DNA of 64,000 nucleotides, taken from contig NZ_JAPNKE010000002.1 in the NCBI RefSeq assembly GCF_026626665.1, positions 6,487,168-6,551,167 of the forward strand. Direction: 5' to 3'. The position numbers and the translations under genes are program-made. Positions within the stretch are counted from its first letter, which is position 1; every line of letters begins with the position of its first letter. Below, piece by piece: positions 19,385 to 29,501 of this stretch. Below the pieces are notes generated by a model that worked only from the letters and a program-made list of their open reading frames with translations, was not told where the DNA came from and ran no database searches. Origin of the DNA: Nannocystis pusilla. Lineage in GTDB: Bacteria; Myxococcota_A; Polyangia; Nannocystales; Nannocystaceae.

Positions 19385-19636
19385 GCGGGCCGACACGAGC
19401 CTATCACCTCCGGCGATCCGCCGGCGGCGCCTCGCGGGCGGCCGCGCGAGCGTCGATCGCGTGCTGCGCCCGGAGCGGGAGACGCGGACCACGTTGACGA
19501 CGTCGTCGCTGGTGACAGGCGGTAGGCTCCTCCGTCTCGCTCGGGTTCGAGGGCTCTCCACGCTGCAGAAGCCCGCGCTTCATCCAGCTCGTCGATCGCG
19601 CCCCTTGTCGAACGAGCTCCGGTATCATCCCAGGCC

Positions 19637-20369
19637 GTGCCGAGACGCAGCGACGTCGCCGTGGCCCAGCGATTCCTGGCATCGACGCGGTTGGAGCGCC
19701 ACCGTCACGGGATCGGGTACGCCGCGGTCGTCGTCGCCGGGGGCTACGTCGAAGCGGGAGACTCGGGTCGATTCCGGCTCGGCGCCGGCGCCGTGGTGTT
19801 CCACCGCGCCTTCGAGGCGCACGCCGACCAGTTTGGCGCCGCCGGGGCCGAGGTGCTGAACCTGCCGCTTCCGATCGATGCACCGGATGTGCCGGTCGCC
19901 GTGCTGCGCGACCTCGATGCCGTGGTGCGGACGGCCGAGCGGGACCGGCTCGCCGCGTCCAGCCTCCTGTCCGCCTCATGCGTGGCCGCCACGGATGGGC
20001 CCGAAGACTGGCAGGACTTGCTCGCCGCGGCGCTGCGCGAGGACCCGTCGCTGCGCCTCACGCAATGGGCAGAGGCCGCGGGTCTCACGCTGGAGGCGGT
20101 CGCCCGCGGCTTCAAGCGCGCGTACGGCGTCTCACCCAAGCGCTACCGGGCCGACGCGCGCGCTCCGTGCATGGCGGACGATCCCCGGCTCGTCGCTGCC
20201 GCTGGCGCAGCTCGCCCTGAATCTCGGCTTCGCCGACCAGGCTCACATGACTCGCGACGTGGCCGCGCTGACGGGCCGGACGCCGGCGTCGCTGCGGCGC
20301 ACGCCGAGGCCGGAGGATCAATTGGATTCAAGAACGCTCGGCCGCGAACGACTATTCGGGGAGGAATGA
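19637..20369 (+). CDS. AraC-family regulator, frameshifted
   Basis: The N-terminal ~130 residues form a cupin-like sensor (GRFRLGAGAVVFHRAFEAHADQ). The C-terminal part is the AraC double HTH (LRLTQWAEAAGLTLEAVARG, FKRAYGVSPKRYR, then LALNLGFADQAHMTRDVAAL). The second HTH is only reached by changing frame at the alternating GC run 20150-20161. In the uncorrected frame the sequence degenerates into Arg-rich junk. With the correction the stop TGA (20367-20369) overlaps the next ATG (20366), a translational-coupling arrangement that supports the corrected reading. Confidence 0.8.
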
Positions 20370-21534
20370 ATCGACGCGACTGCCTCTTCGCCCTGGGCCG
20401 ACTCCCGCTCGTCGCGGCGGTCGGCTGTGCCACCCGCGGCTCGCTCGTCCCCGCTGCCCCGGCCCCACGCACCCGCTGGAACGTCACCGCCTCCGAAGCC
20501 CTGGACGCGCTCTGCTTCCTCGGCCCGCTGTCCGGGGACCCGTTCTACACCGACCACTATCGCGAAGAGCTCGCGCAGTTCCTGCCCGGATTCAGCGCCG
20601 AGGCCGTCGGCATCGTCCAGCAGCTCAAGGCCTCCGCGAAGGAGCACGGCGACCTGCTGGGCCCTTTCCTCTGCCTGGTGTTCTCCGCCGGGCCCGGCGA
20701 CACGCTCGCCGACCTGCGCGGCTCGCTCGCGGAGGCCGAGCAGCAGCTGCTCCTCGCTACCGCGCCAGCCCCTACTGGGACGACGAGGCGTGGGCCTGGT
20801 TCGTCGCCGCACGGCCGGCGCTGACACGCCTGTTCGATGCGCTGGCGGCCGCCGACTTTCCGGCGCTCCGCCGGCGCGTCCTCGGCGACCGGGTGGAACG
20901 GCGCGTGGCGGCGCTGCGCCAGCGACTGACGGGAGTGGACATCATCGCCGAGCAGGAGCGGCTGCTGGGCCGTCGATTGCAGCCGGACATCACCATTCAC
21001 CTGCTGCACTTCTCCAAGCCGCACGGCATCAAGATCATCGGCCAGCGCTTCATCTCCCATCTCGACTATCCCGACGAGACGGTCCTCCGCATCGCCGCGC
21101 ACGAGATCCTCCATCCCCCCTTCGACGGCGAGAGCCCCGCGATTCGCGACGCGCTGGAGGTGCTGCGCCGCGATCCCCTGCTCACCCGGATCGTCGCCGA
21201 GCACGACCCCAGCTTCGGGTACACCACGCTCGACGGGCTCTTCGACGAGGACACGGCGGAGGCGCTGGATCAGCTCATCAGTGAGCGGATCGGCGTCGCC
21301 CGGCCCGCCGGCGAGCGCTGGCGAGGCGCCGACGACGGCATGCACGTGCTGGCCGCCGGCCTCTACGGCCTGCTCAAGGCCGACGGCTTCGAGCGCACTG
21401 GCGGAGCCATCCAGGCTTGGCTGGGCAACGCCGCACACGACGGGCGGCTGGCCCCCGACTCGCTTCACTCCGCGGCCGCCTCGGTGCTCGGACTTTCGCG
21501 CGACCGGCTCTGGTCACCCGCGCCCCGCCCCTGA
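20366..21534 (+). CDS. Tat-type lipoprotein with HExxH metallopeptidase motif, frameshifted
   Basis: The N-terminus NRRDCLFALGRLPLVAAVGC combines a twin-arginine-like motif with a lipobox. The second half contains VLRIAAHEILHPPFDGES: HEILH is a gluzincin/zincin-type zinc site, and downstream Glu/Asp residues could complete it. The two halves are in different frames, changing near 20751-20760. After the change, RYRASPYWDDEAWAWFVAAR continues smoothly. Overlapping ATGA with the AraC gene implies shared expression. No peptidase family is assigned; enzymatic activity is inferred only from the motif. Confidence 0.72.
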
Positions 21535-21619
21535 GTGCGTGCCCCCTCGCGTTCACGGGTGAAGGCGCACCGCGTGGGCGGGCAGCGCTCCCGCCGATCG
21601 TGCGCGGGCCCGTCTCGCA

Positions 21620-24271
21620 TCAGGCCGCGTTCACGGGCGATGCCGGCAGCTCCGCCAGCAAGGCCTCGAGCACCTCCGGCGCGGCGGGCTTGACGATGTG
21701 GCGATCGAAGCCGGCCTCCTGCGCGCGGGCCTTGTCCTCCTCCTGGCCCCAGCCGGTGAGCGCGACGAGGACCGGCTTCTCGCCCCACGGCTCTGCGCGC
21801 ATCCGGCGGGCCGTCTCGTAGCCGTTCATCGTCGGCATGCCGATGTCGAGGAACACCACCTCGGGGCTGAATTCGGCGGCCAGGCGCAGCCCCTCGAACC
21901 CGTCGTGGGCCACGCGCGTGTCGCAGCCGATCAGCTCGAGGAAGTCTGCCAGGCTGAGCGCGGCGTCGCGGTTGTCGTCGACGACCAGCACGCGGCGACC
22001 GGCGCCCTGCACCGCCTCGCAGGCCGACGCCGGCGGCTCTGCGGGCCGCGAGCTCGACGGGGCGATCGGCAAGCAGACCGTGAACTCGCTGCCCATGTCG
22101 AGGCCGCCGCTCCTGGCCTCGACCGTACCGCCGTGCATCTCCACCAATTGTTTGACCAGCGACAGGCCGATGCCCAGCCCGCCTTGCGACCGCTCGTAGG
22201 TGTCGGTGACCTGCGCGAACAGGTCGAACACGCGCGGCAGCATCTCCGGCTCGATGCCGATGCCGTCGTCCTTGACGCGGACCGCGACCGCCCCGGCTCG
22301 CCGCTCGATCGCCAAACAGATGTGACCGCCGGGCGGCGTGAACTTGGCGGCGTTGCCGAGCAGGTTGGCGAACACCTGCGCCAGGCGAACCGCGTCGGCC
22401 TCGACGAACACCGGCTCCGGCAGCGACTCGACCGTGAGCTCGTGGCCATGGCGCTCGATCAGCGGCTGGACCGTCTCGATCGCGCTCTGCAGCACCTGCC
22501 CCAGCGCGACGCGATCTTTTCGCAGCTCGATCTTGCCGCGGCTGATCCGGCTCACGTCGAGCAGGTCGTCGATGAGGTGCACCATCTGCCCGAGCTGCCG
22601 CTCCATCATCTCTCGCGCCCGCTCGGCCATCTCCTCGTCGACGCCCGCGCGGCGGAGGATCGCAAGCCCGTTGCGCAGCGGCGCCAGCGGGTTGCGCAGC
22701 TCGTGGGCGAGCGTCGCCAGGAACTCGTCCTTGCGGCGATCGGCCTGCCGCAGCGCCTCCGCCTGCCGTTCCAGCAGCTCCTTGGACCGCCGCGCCTCCG
22801 TCCAGTCGCGCATGATCTTGAGGAACCCGTGGTACTCGCCGCCGTCGCGCAGCGGCATCATCAGGCCGCTGCCCCAGAAGCGGGTGCCGTCCTTGCGCAG
22901 GTGCCAGCGCTCGCTGTGGGCCCGGCCGTCTCGCCGCGCCGCGCGGATCTCCTTCTCCGGCACCCCGCGCGCCCGGTCCTCGGGCGTGAACAGGACGGCG
23001 CCGTCCTTGCCGACGATCTCGTGCTCCTCGTGGCCGAACACGTTCTTCGCCCCCGCGTTCCAGCTGGTCACGATCCCTCGCGCGTCGACGGTGAAGATCG
23101 CGTAGTCCGTGGCGCTCTCGAGGATCAGCCGGAGCCGCTCCTCGCTGCGCGCTCGCGCCTCCGCGGCCTCCTTGCGGGCGGTGATGTCGCTGACGACGCC
23201 GAACAGGCGGACGATCTGCCCCTGCGTGTCCCGCACCAGCTTCGCGCGCGAGTCGATCCAGCGCCAGCCGCCGCCGGCCAGCGGGATGCGGTACTCGTTC
23301 TGATACTTGCCGGTGGCGAGGCACTCCGCCACGGCGCAGCGATCGCGCGCCAGGTCGTCGGGGTGGAGCCGCGATTCGTACAGCTCGAACGTGATCGGCG
23401 TGTCCGGGGCGACGCCGAGCAGCTCGCGCGTCAGCGGCGACCAGACGGCGCGCTGGGTCCGTAGATCCATCTCCCACTCGCCGAGCTCGGCGCCCTCCAT
23501 CGCCAGCCGCAGCCGCTCCTCCTTGTGCTGCAGCTGCTCGCGCAGCCGCTGGCGCTCGCTGACGTCGAGGCAGGCCCCGACCGCGCCTCGCACCGCGCCG
23601 GCGGCGTCGAACAGCGGCGCGGCGTTGCCCAGCAGCGTGAACACCGACCGATCGGGGAGGACCAGGTCGACCTCCACGTCGGTGACCGGCGCTCGGGTGG
23701 CGATGGCCAGGCGCAGCGGCGTCCGTTCCAGCGGCAGCTCCCGGCCCTCGCGTTCGAAGCGGAGCCACCCGCGCTGCTCGGGCGGGAGTCGGGCCGAGAT
23801 GTTCGAGCCGGGCGGCAACTTCAGCAAGCGGCAGCCCGCCTGGTTGCCGACCACCTCCCGACACTCCGGATCGCGCGCCAGCCAGGCCACCGCCGGCACC
23901 AGCTCCATCAATCGCTCGATCTCCTCGCCGCGCTGCCGCAGCGCCTCCGTCGTCTGCAGCGAGGAGCCCCGGCGAGTCGCTCGTCGACGCTCGCACGCGG
24001 CACAGATGCCCACGGCAGTGGCCGCGAAGATGGCCAGCTGCGACCACTCGGCGGCGCGGGCCGTCGTCTCCGCCGAGAGCAGCCAGACCACCCCGGCCGC
24101 GGTGCACAGGAGCGTCGTCAGCAGACCGGGCCACAGGCCGCCGACGACGGCCGAGACGAGCACTGCGGGCACGAACGGCATCAGCGCCGCGCGTCCCGAA
24201 CCCGAGGATGACAGGGCCAGCCAGCCGATCACGGCCCACGCGGCCGCGCCGCTCGCCAGAGCGTACAGCAT
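21620..24271 (-). CDS. Hybrid histidine kinase with three PAS domains and receiver domain
   Basis: An ~883-residue protein. A membrane module of about four helices comes first (KdpD/DUF4118-like, LALSSSGSGRAAL to ATAVGICAA). Three PAS domains with PAC tails follow (ending GACLDVSERQRLRE, GVVSDITARKEAAE and KIMRDWTEARRS). Next are HisKA (RKDEFLATLAHELRNPLAPL, phospho-His in AHELRNP), HATPase (NLLGNAAKFTPPG, DDGIGIEPEML, GGLGIGLSLVKQL) and a C-terminal receiver domain (VLVVDDNRDAAL, phospho-Asp in VVFLDIGMP, KP near the end). It is a phosphorelay sensor whose partner is not in the window. The ATG at 24271 was chosen over an upstream TTG (24367) that adds 32 polar residues. Confidence 0.93.
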   Translation of the reverse strand: MLYALASGAAAWAVIGWLALSSSGSGRAALMPFVPAVLVSAVVGGLWPGLLTTLLCTAAGVVWLLSAETTARAAEWSQLAIFAATAVGICAACERRRATRRGSSLQTTEALRQRGEEIERLMELVPAVAWLARDPECREVVGNQAGCRLLKLPPGSNISARLPPEQRGWLRFEREGRELPLERTPLRLAIATRAPVTDVEVDLVLPDRSVFTLLGNAAPLFDAAGAVRGAVGACLDVSERQRLREQLQHKEERLRLAMEGAELGEWEMDLRTQRAVWSPLTRELLGVAPDTPITFELYESRLHPDDLARDRCAVAECLATGKYQNEYRIPLAGGGWRWIDSRAKLVRDTQGQIVRLFGVVSDITARKEAAEARARSEERLRLILESATDYAIFTVDARGIVTSWNAGAKNVFGHEEHEIVGKDGAVLFTPEDRARGVPEKEIRAARRDGRAHSERWHLRKDGTRFWGSGLMMPLRDGGEYHGFLKIMRDWTEARRSKELLERQAEALRQADRRKDEFLATLAHELRNPLAPLRNGLAILRRAGVDEEMAERAREMMERQLGQMVHLIDDLLDVSRISRGKIELRKDRVALGQVLQSAIETVQPLIERHGHELTVESLPEPVFVEADAVRLAQVFANLLGNAAKFTPPGGHICLAIERRAGAVAVRVKDDGIGIEPEMLPRVFDLFAQVTDTYERSQGGLGIGLSLVKQLVEMHGGTVEARSGGLDMGSEFTVCLPIAPSSSRPAEPPASACEAVQGAGRRVLVVDDNRDAALSLADFLELIGCDTRVAHDGFEGLRLAAEFSPEVVFLDIGMPTMNGYETARRMRAEPWGEKPVLVALTGWGQEEDKARAQEAGFDRHIVKPAAPEVLEALLAELPASPVNAA

Positions 24272-24685
24272 CCATGGGCGGGGGCCTTCCAGGACTTCTC
24301 CTCCTGCCGCATCACCTCGAACGACTGTGTGGGCATTCGGCCGGCGGGCCACGCACAGCGGGGGCAAATTCGGTCCGCGAGCGGCAACCTCCGTGCCCGG
24401 GCCGCGACGAGCTCAGGCGTCGCCGACGGTGCGGCCGTGGCGGCGCCCGACAGCGACCTCATCCGCGCGCACCCGGGCGGCCGGGCCGCGGACTCGCGCG
24501 AGGTCGTGTCCGCCGCGCGAACCACGGCCGGGCCGGGCGCACCGCAAGGAGACCGCAGCGCCGAGCGTTCGCTGCAGCGCGAGCGCCCCGCGGCGCGGGC
24601 TCACGGCGGCGTTTCGACGCGCCGGAGGAGTCCGTGCGGGCCATGCCGCATTCCATACGTCAGGGCGAGGACCGATCTGCGCGTG
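24272..24685. other. Intergenic region
   Basis: About 410 bases upstream of the kinase and downstream of the unknown gene pair, both on the minus strand. A minus-strand purine-rich GGAGGAGAAG lies ~25 bases ahead of the kinase ATG. No other feature was seen. Confidence 0.45.
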
Positions 24686-25003
24686 TCAGGAGAACAACAG
24701 CTTCGCGCCGACCGTGAACAGCGACTTGACGGCATCGACGCTCTCCCGGCCGGAGTACGAGAACTCCACGGTGGTGCCACCCGCCGCCGCCCGACTGATC
24801 TTGAACACGATGCCGCCCAGCACGAACGCCGTGAAACTCGCGGCGAGCGCGACCTTCACCGTCAGCGTCCCCGACATCGTCAGCGGGCCGGTCTCGGCGA
24901 CGGCGGATGACGTGTTCCACTGGATCGCGGCCACCGCGTCCTCCTGGCTGGGTGCCTGGCTCACGCGCGGGGTCGCGGCGTCGCGCGCCGCGTCGTCATG
25001 CAC
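24686..25003 (-). CDS. Unknown small protein with hydrophobic segment (possible C-terminal part of the next gene)
   Basis: A 105-residue frame with QEDAVAAIQWNTSSAVAETG, then a hydrophobic VALAASFTAFVLGGIVFKI and a polar tail FSYSGRESVDAVKSLFTVGA. It overlaps the end of the gene at 24961 in another frame. A frame change in the four-C run near 25035-25040 would join the two through a GAPPASPPR linker into one ~335-residue protein. The codon usage is milder than its neighbours. No family recognised. Confidence 0.6.
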   Translation of the reverse strand: MHDDAARDAATPRVSQAPSQEDAVAAIQWNTSSAVAETGPLTMSGTLTVKVALAASFTAFVLGGIVFKISRAAAGGTTVEFSYSGRESVDAVKSLFTVGAKLLFS

Positions 25004-25701
25004 GCTACGGCGCGGCGGCGAAGCAGGCGGCGCTCCGGGGTCACGGACCAGCCGCCGTCCGCCCCGTACGTCACGGTGGCCTCGTTGAGCTGGAAGCTTT
25101 CAGGCACCTGCAACATCGCGGACTTGTTGGAAATATCGGTCCAGCGGGCCAGCTGGTTGCTGCCGTAGCTGCCGACGGCCACGTAGAACTTCAGGAGCGG
25201 CGTGAGCGTCCGCGTCTGCTGCGGAGAGGGCGACCAAGTCATGCCGATGAAGCCGCGCGCGGTCTCGATCCCGAAGCTCATGTTGCTGAACCAACCATTC
25301 GCCTCGTTGGTGACTTCGTCGAACGCGTTCGACTTGAGCGCGATCGCAGTCGCCGGGGCCCCCGCGGAATCGAGGAGCTTCAGCTTCGGTCCCATGTCGG
25401 GCGGCGCGTTCGCGTAGTCGGCCTCCCACAGCTGGCCCAGCGCCGCGTTGCTCGTGATGCTGGAGTCGATCTCGACGCCGAAGCCGACGGCCTGGTTGCT
25501 CGCGCCGGCGCTGACGACGTACTGGACCGGGATCGTGAACGTATTGATACCCGGCTGCCCGGAGCTCAGCGCGAGGCTCATGCTGGAGTTGGCGAAGACT
25601 CCCGGATCGCCCGCTAGCTCGTCGGGGGTAGCCAGGAAGCACCAGAACTGCTGGGTCTGGGCGGAGTTATTGACGAGGTAGATAGTGTACTGCGTGGTCA
25701 T
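24961..25701 (-). CDS. Unknown protein with beta-rich N-terminal domain, atypical composition
   Basis: The frame is 246 residues, of which ~220 look genuine; the last ~25 are Arg-rich and probably out of frame. The N-terminus TQYTIYLVNNSAQTQQFWCF has no signal peptide. It is followed by alternating strands rich in Ser, Asn, Thr and aromatics (SSMSLALSSGQPGINTFTIP, FYVAVGSYGSNQLARWTD). The composition (low Arg, high Ser/Asn, more A/T in third positions) differs from neighbouring genes. A strong AAGGAG ribosome site lies 7 bases before the ATG. I do not recognise the family; fungal-like or toxin-like lectin folds come to mind but are unsupported. Confidence 0.72.
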   Translation of the reverse strand: MTTQYTIYLVNNSAQTQQFWCFLATPDELAGDPGVFANSSMSLALSSGQPGINTFTIPVQYVVSAGASNQAVGFGVEIDSSITSNAALGQLWEADYANAPPDMGPKLKLLDSAGAPATAIALKSNAFDEVTNEANGWFSNMSFGIETARGFIGMTWSPSPQQTRTLTPLLKFYVAVGSYGSNQLARWTDISNKSAMLQVPESFQLNEATVTYGADGGWSVTPERRLLRRRAVACMTTRRATPRPRA

Positions 25702-26193
25702 CTCAGTTCTCCTTTTCGAGCAGAGCGGCAGGCGCCGCGTCGGTGGGCATCACGAGCACCGATGCGAAGAGCATCCGGGCGTTCATCCGGCAGGGGATGA
25801 TTGCGCCCGCGGTGCTGGCTTTCGCAGCGGAGCCCGAGGAGAAGGTAGTTCGTCGCGGCGCCGCGAAGTAGCGGGTCGCGCGGACAGGGACTATGTCCTG
25901 CGGCGAATGAATCGGGTCGGAGGCCTGGCGCCCGGCGCCTCGTTCATGACCAGGCCGGAGGCTCGAAGGGTCCGTCCAGGGTGGTCCCTTCGCAGGGATG
26001 GAGGCCGTGCCGCTCGCACCGGAGGGCGCGCGGTGGTGATGCTCGACCGTCCCTTCGAGACCGCGGTGTCGGCAGCTCGATCCGAGCCCGCGCCGCGCCC
26101 CACGGCTCTTGACCTGTTCTCGTCAGAGATGCGGAGCGGTTGGCGCTGGTGGTCGATGCGGGACCCCGGCCTCGCGGGTCGTGGCCCGATTGA
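25702..26193. other. Intergenic region with an inverted repeat
   Basis: About 490 bases between two minus-strand genes. At 25881-25900 the sequence CGGACAGGGACTATGTCCTG carries GGACA/TGTCC half-sites separated by seven bases, another member of the dispersed family. No convincing gene. Confidence 0.45.
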
Positions 26194-27237
26194 TCAGGGA
26201 CAGTTCTGCGAGGTGACGACTTCTCCGCCGTCGGGGACACCGTCGGGGACGACGTCGACGAACTGGACGGCGATCGACTGGCAGAACGCCTGACCGCAGC
26301 CCTCCTGGCGGGCGACGTGGGCGTGGGGGCCGGTCGACCAGCCGGTCGAGCCGGTGAGCCCGACGATGGCGCCGCGCGGGACGTATTGACCGACCGTCAC
26401 CGAGACTTGGCTCAGGTGCGCATAGTTCGAGGCGGTGCCGTCAGGGTGCTGCAAGGTGACGTAATTGGCCGAGTTGATGCACTCCATGCCGCCGCCGTCG
26501 TAGCAGGGGTCGCCCGGCATCGTGCCAGCGTAGGCGTGCGACACCGTGCCCTCCTCGATCGCCACCAGCGGCGTGCCCAGCGTGAGGCCGAAGTCGAAGG
26601 CGTAGGCGGACTTGCCCTGATGGCTGAAGGGGCCGAAGTTGCCCTGCGTGACCGTGGCCGTGCTGCCGCACTCGAGCGGCAGGAAGAACCCGGCCTCCGA
26701 CGGCTCGTCGAGCGTGCACTCGACCCATGCGGCGAATACATAGCCCTCGGGCCAATTGCCGGCGACCTGATACCACGTGTCGACGGCGTCGATCGCCTCA
26801 CCTTGCACGATCGCCAACACGTCGACGATGGCCCCGTTGGCCAGCGACCCCACCGGCTCCATCGCGGTCGACGGCTGCGGCCGCACGTTCAAGACCTGGC
26901 CCGGCGGCACCACCACGCGCACGCGCGGACACGAGGATCCGGGGCACGCCGGTGGTGGTCGTCGTCGTGCCGGGCTCGGTGGTGGTCGTCAGGTCGGACG
27001 TATCGGGACCGGTCGAGTCCGGACCGCTCGTGCTGCTCGCGTCGGTCGTCCAGCCGGAGGTCGACGCGGTCGTCGGCTCCGGCGCGTCGGTGGTGCTGCC
27101 CGGCGCGGTGGTGTCCGAACTGCCATCGCTCGTCGGCTCCGCGCCGAGGTGGACCACGTCGCGGTGTCGCCCCCCTGGTCCGGCGAATAACAGGCGGGAG
27201 CGAGGAGGACGAGCAGCAAGTGAAGACCGCGGCGCAT
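26194..27237 (-). CDS. M23-family (LytM) peptidase lipoprotein with SH3-like domain, two frameshifts
   Basis: The order is signal peptide with lipobox (GLHLLLVLLAPAC), Thr/Ser/Asp linker, SH3b-like domain (VVPPGQVLNVRPQPSTAMEP, WYQVAGNWPEGYVFAAWVEC) and an M23 domain. In the M23 domain, FSHQGKSAYAFDFGLTLGTP holds the first His/Asp pair and TGPHAHVARQ the catalytic HxH. The enzyme should cut peptidoglycan cross-links or peptides at the cell surface. The linker is in a different frame from both ends, so two compensating shifts are needed near 27150-27172 and 26940-26955. The ATG 27237 frame alone stops early. Family identity is clear despite the breaks. Confidence 0.82.
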
Positions 27238-27309
27238 GAAGCCCGGACCTACCGGATCTCGCACACCCGTTCAACCCCTGCAGGTGCCGGCGCGTCGGAG
27301 ATGGCCTTT

Positions 27310-27323
27310 GAGACATGTCTGTC
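27310..27323. repeat. Dispersed motif copy between M23 and zinc-ribbon genes
   Basis: GAGACATGTCTGTC, a member of the ACATGT family, in the 135-base gap between two minus-strand genes. Confidence 0.45.
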
Positions 27324-27372
27324 GCGGCGAGAACCGGGCCACGAACTCGCTGTCGCAGGTCGTCTCGTCGCG

Positions 27373-29221
27373 TCACCTGGCCAGGACCACGATCAGCGCG
27401 GCCGCGGCGAGCACCCCGACGATCACGAGGACGATCTTCGCGATCGAGAGCGGCGCCTTGCCGGTGACCACCGCCATGTCCTGGCCGTTGACCACCGCGC
27501 GGTAGAGCTTGTCGCGGTAGCGGTAAGCGAGCACGTAGGCGGGGAAGGCGAGGCGCTCCGAGCTGAGGCGCCTGGGCAGCACCGCGACCGAGAGCTTGCG
27601 CTGGCGGCTGCCGGGGACCCACGTGCTCGCGTGCCCCAGCGCGGCCCGCTCGAGCCCCTCGGCGATCGCCCGGCGGGCCGCCGACCGCTGGACGTCGAAG
27701 CGCTCGATCAACACGCCCGCGCGGGCCTCCGGCGGCGGCCCGCCCGAGTCGACGCGGTAACCGCGGGCGATCGCCCGGCACTCCGCGGCGCTCAGGCCGC
27801 GCGACGCCGGCACCAGCACGTTTCGCAGGTGGAGCGACTGCTGCCCCGCGTGTGGGGCCCACGACGCGCGCCGGGACCCGACCTCGGAGTCGGCGGCCCA
27901 ACTGACCAGCACCTCGGCGTCGAACACCCAGCCGACCCACCACAGCGGCTTCAACTCGCCGATCGTCGCCGCCGCCTGGAGGTCGCTCGGGCGGAAGAAG
28001 CCGAGGGTGCCGAGCCAGCGCCGCAACCCCTCGGCCGCCGCCGCGGGGTCGACCGCGAACGGCAAGTAGGCGGACGCCTCCTCGACCGGGTCCTCGGGAC
28101 GCTCCACGTGCATCTGCGAGCCGCAGAACGAGCACTTCGGCGCGCGCCTCGACATCGTAGGACACCGCCGCGCCGCAGCCCTCGCAGCGGAGGAGCTCGA
28201 TGCGCGTCACGGCGCCGACGAGCACCTCACCCGGCGTCGGCAGCCCGCACACCGCACACCGCAGATCGCCGGTCTCGAGCGGCGACTCGCAGCGGCCGCA
28301 GGCGGCGTCGACCGACGTCGCGGAGATATCAGTGCTTGGCAAGCACCACCCCCCGACGATGAGGCCGACGATCAGGGCGATAAGCCCGCCGATCTTCGCC
28401 CACGAGCGCGGCGGTCGGCCGAACACCTTGCCGGTCTGGCCATTGACCAGCAGGCGGACCACGCGGTCGTCGGCGAAGCGGACCGGCAGCACCCACACCG
28501 GCGCGAGCATCAGGATCTGGGCGATGTCGGCGAGGCGAGCGCTGACCTCGAGGTCCGACTGCCGGTCGCCGGGCAAGATCTTCGTGATGCGCCGCTGAAC
28601 CTCGGCCATCGCCTCGGCGACCGCGAGCTCGCGGCACACCTCGGCCGTCATCGACGCCTCCTCGGCGATCCACCCGGACAGCAGGCGCGGCGAATAGCGG
28701 TGGAGCGCGCGCAGGTCGAACGGCTCGACCCCCTCGAGCTCGTGGTTGCCGATCCCCCGCGAGGCCGTGACCACGACGTCGCTGACGTAGGCCGAGTAGT
28801 TGCCCGCGAGCGTGTGCCACTCGGTCTCCGTGCGCGTGCGCGTGACCGTGCGGCCCTTCGAGTCCGTGGTCGTGTAGGTCACCGTGTAGTTCTCGCCGAT
28901 CCGGGCGGTGTACTCCGCGTGGGCCGCGGCCGAGAACAGGTACGAGGGCACGTAGATCCCGCGGATGGCCTCGACCGTGGCCTTGCGGAACGCCTCCGGG
29001 GCGAACCACGCCCGCCTCACCCAGCGTCGGGCCGCCGTCAGCGCCTGCTCGTGCGGGACGATGAACGCGAGCACGAAGTCCGGCTGCGGTCGCCCGGGCT
29101 CCCGCGGCCGCTCGACCACCGCCGGCGACGCGCAGTACGGGCAGGTCGCGGTCCGCAGGTGGGCCTCGACCTGGATCTGCGAGCCGCACGACCCGCACGC
29201 GAATTCGACGACCTCGCTCAC
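27373..29221 (-). CDS. Internally duplicated zinc-ribbon membrane protein, frameshifted
   Basis: The first half opens with a TFIIB/rubredoxin-like ribbon (CGSCGSQIQ, CPYCAS). A ~230-residue soluble domain follows (DFVLAFIVPHEQALTAARRW), then NGQTGKVFGRPPRSWAKI and a membrane helix. The second half repeats the plan: CGRC/CAVC, CEGC and CSFCGSQMH ribbons, AYLPFAVDPAAAAEGLRRWL, VVNGQDMAVVTGKAPLSIAKI and a C-terminal membrane helix. A two-base loss in GGCGCGCGCC at 28139-28147 breaks the frame between CEGC and CSFC; restoring it gives EARAPKCSFCG. GTG 29221 starts at VSEVVEFACG. The role is unknown; it is probably a membrane protein with cytoplasmic metal ribbons. Confidence 0.8.
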
Positions 29222-29501
29222 GATCGGGCCGCGATCGTGCCACAAGTCCGTCGTCCCGCGGCCGCGACGACGACGATTTCCGCGTCCACGCACGACTGCA
29301 GCGAAGCGCGCACGAATCAGCCGGACCGCTCGATTCGGCGCACGGGCGCGCCGACCATCCTGCTGCCGACGGGTCGTGGGTGACACCATCGGCGGCTGCG
29401 TCCGCCCGACGACGACATCGCCGCGTTCACCGCTGCGCACCGATGCGCGCGAGCGTCAGCCGACCCGACCGATCTTCCGGCGGATCACTCGCGACCCGCC
29501 G

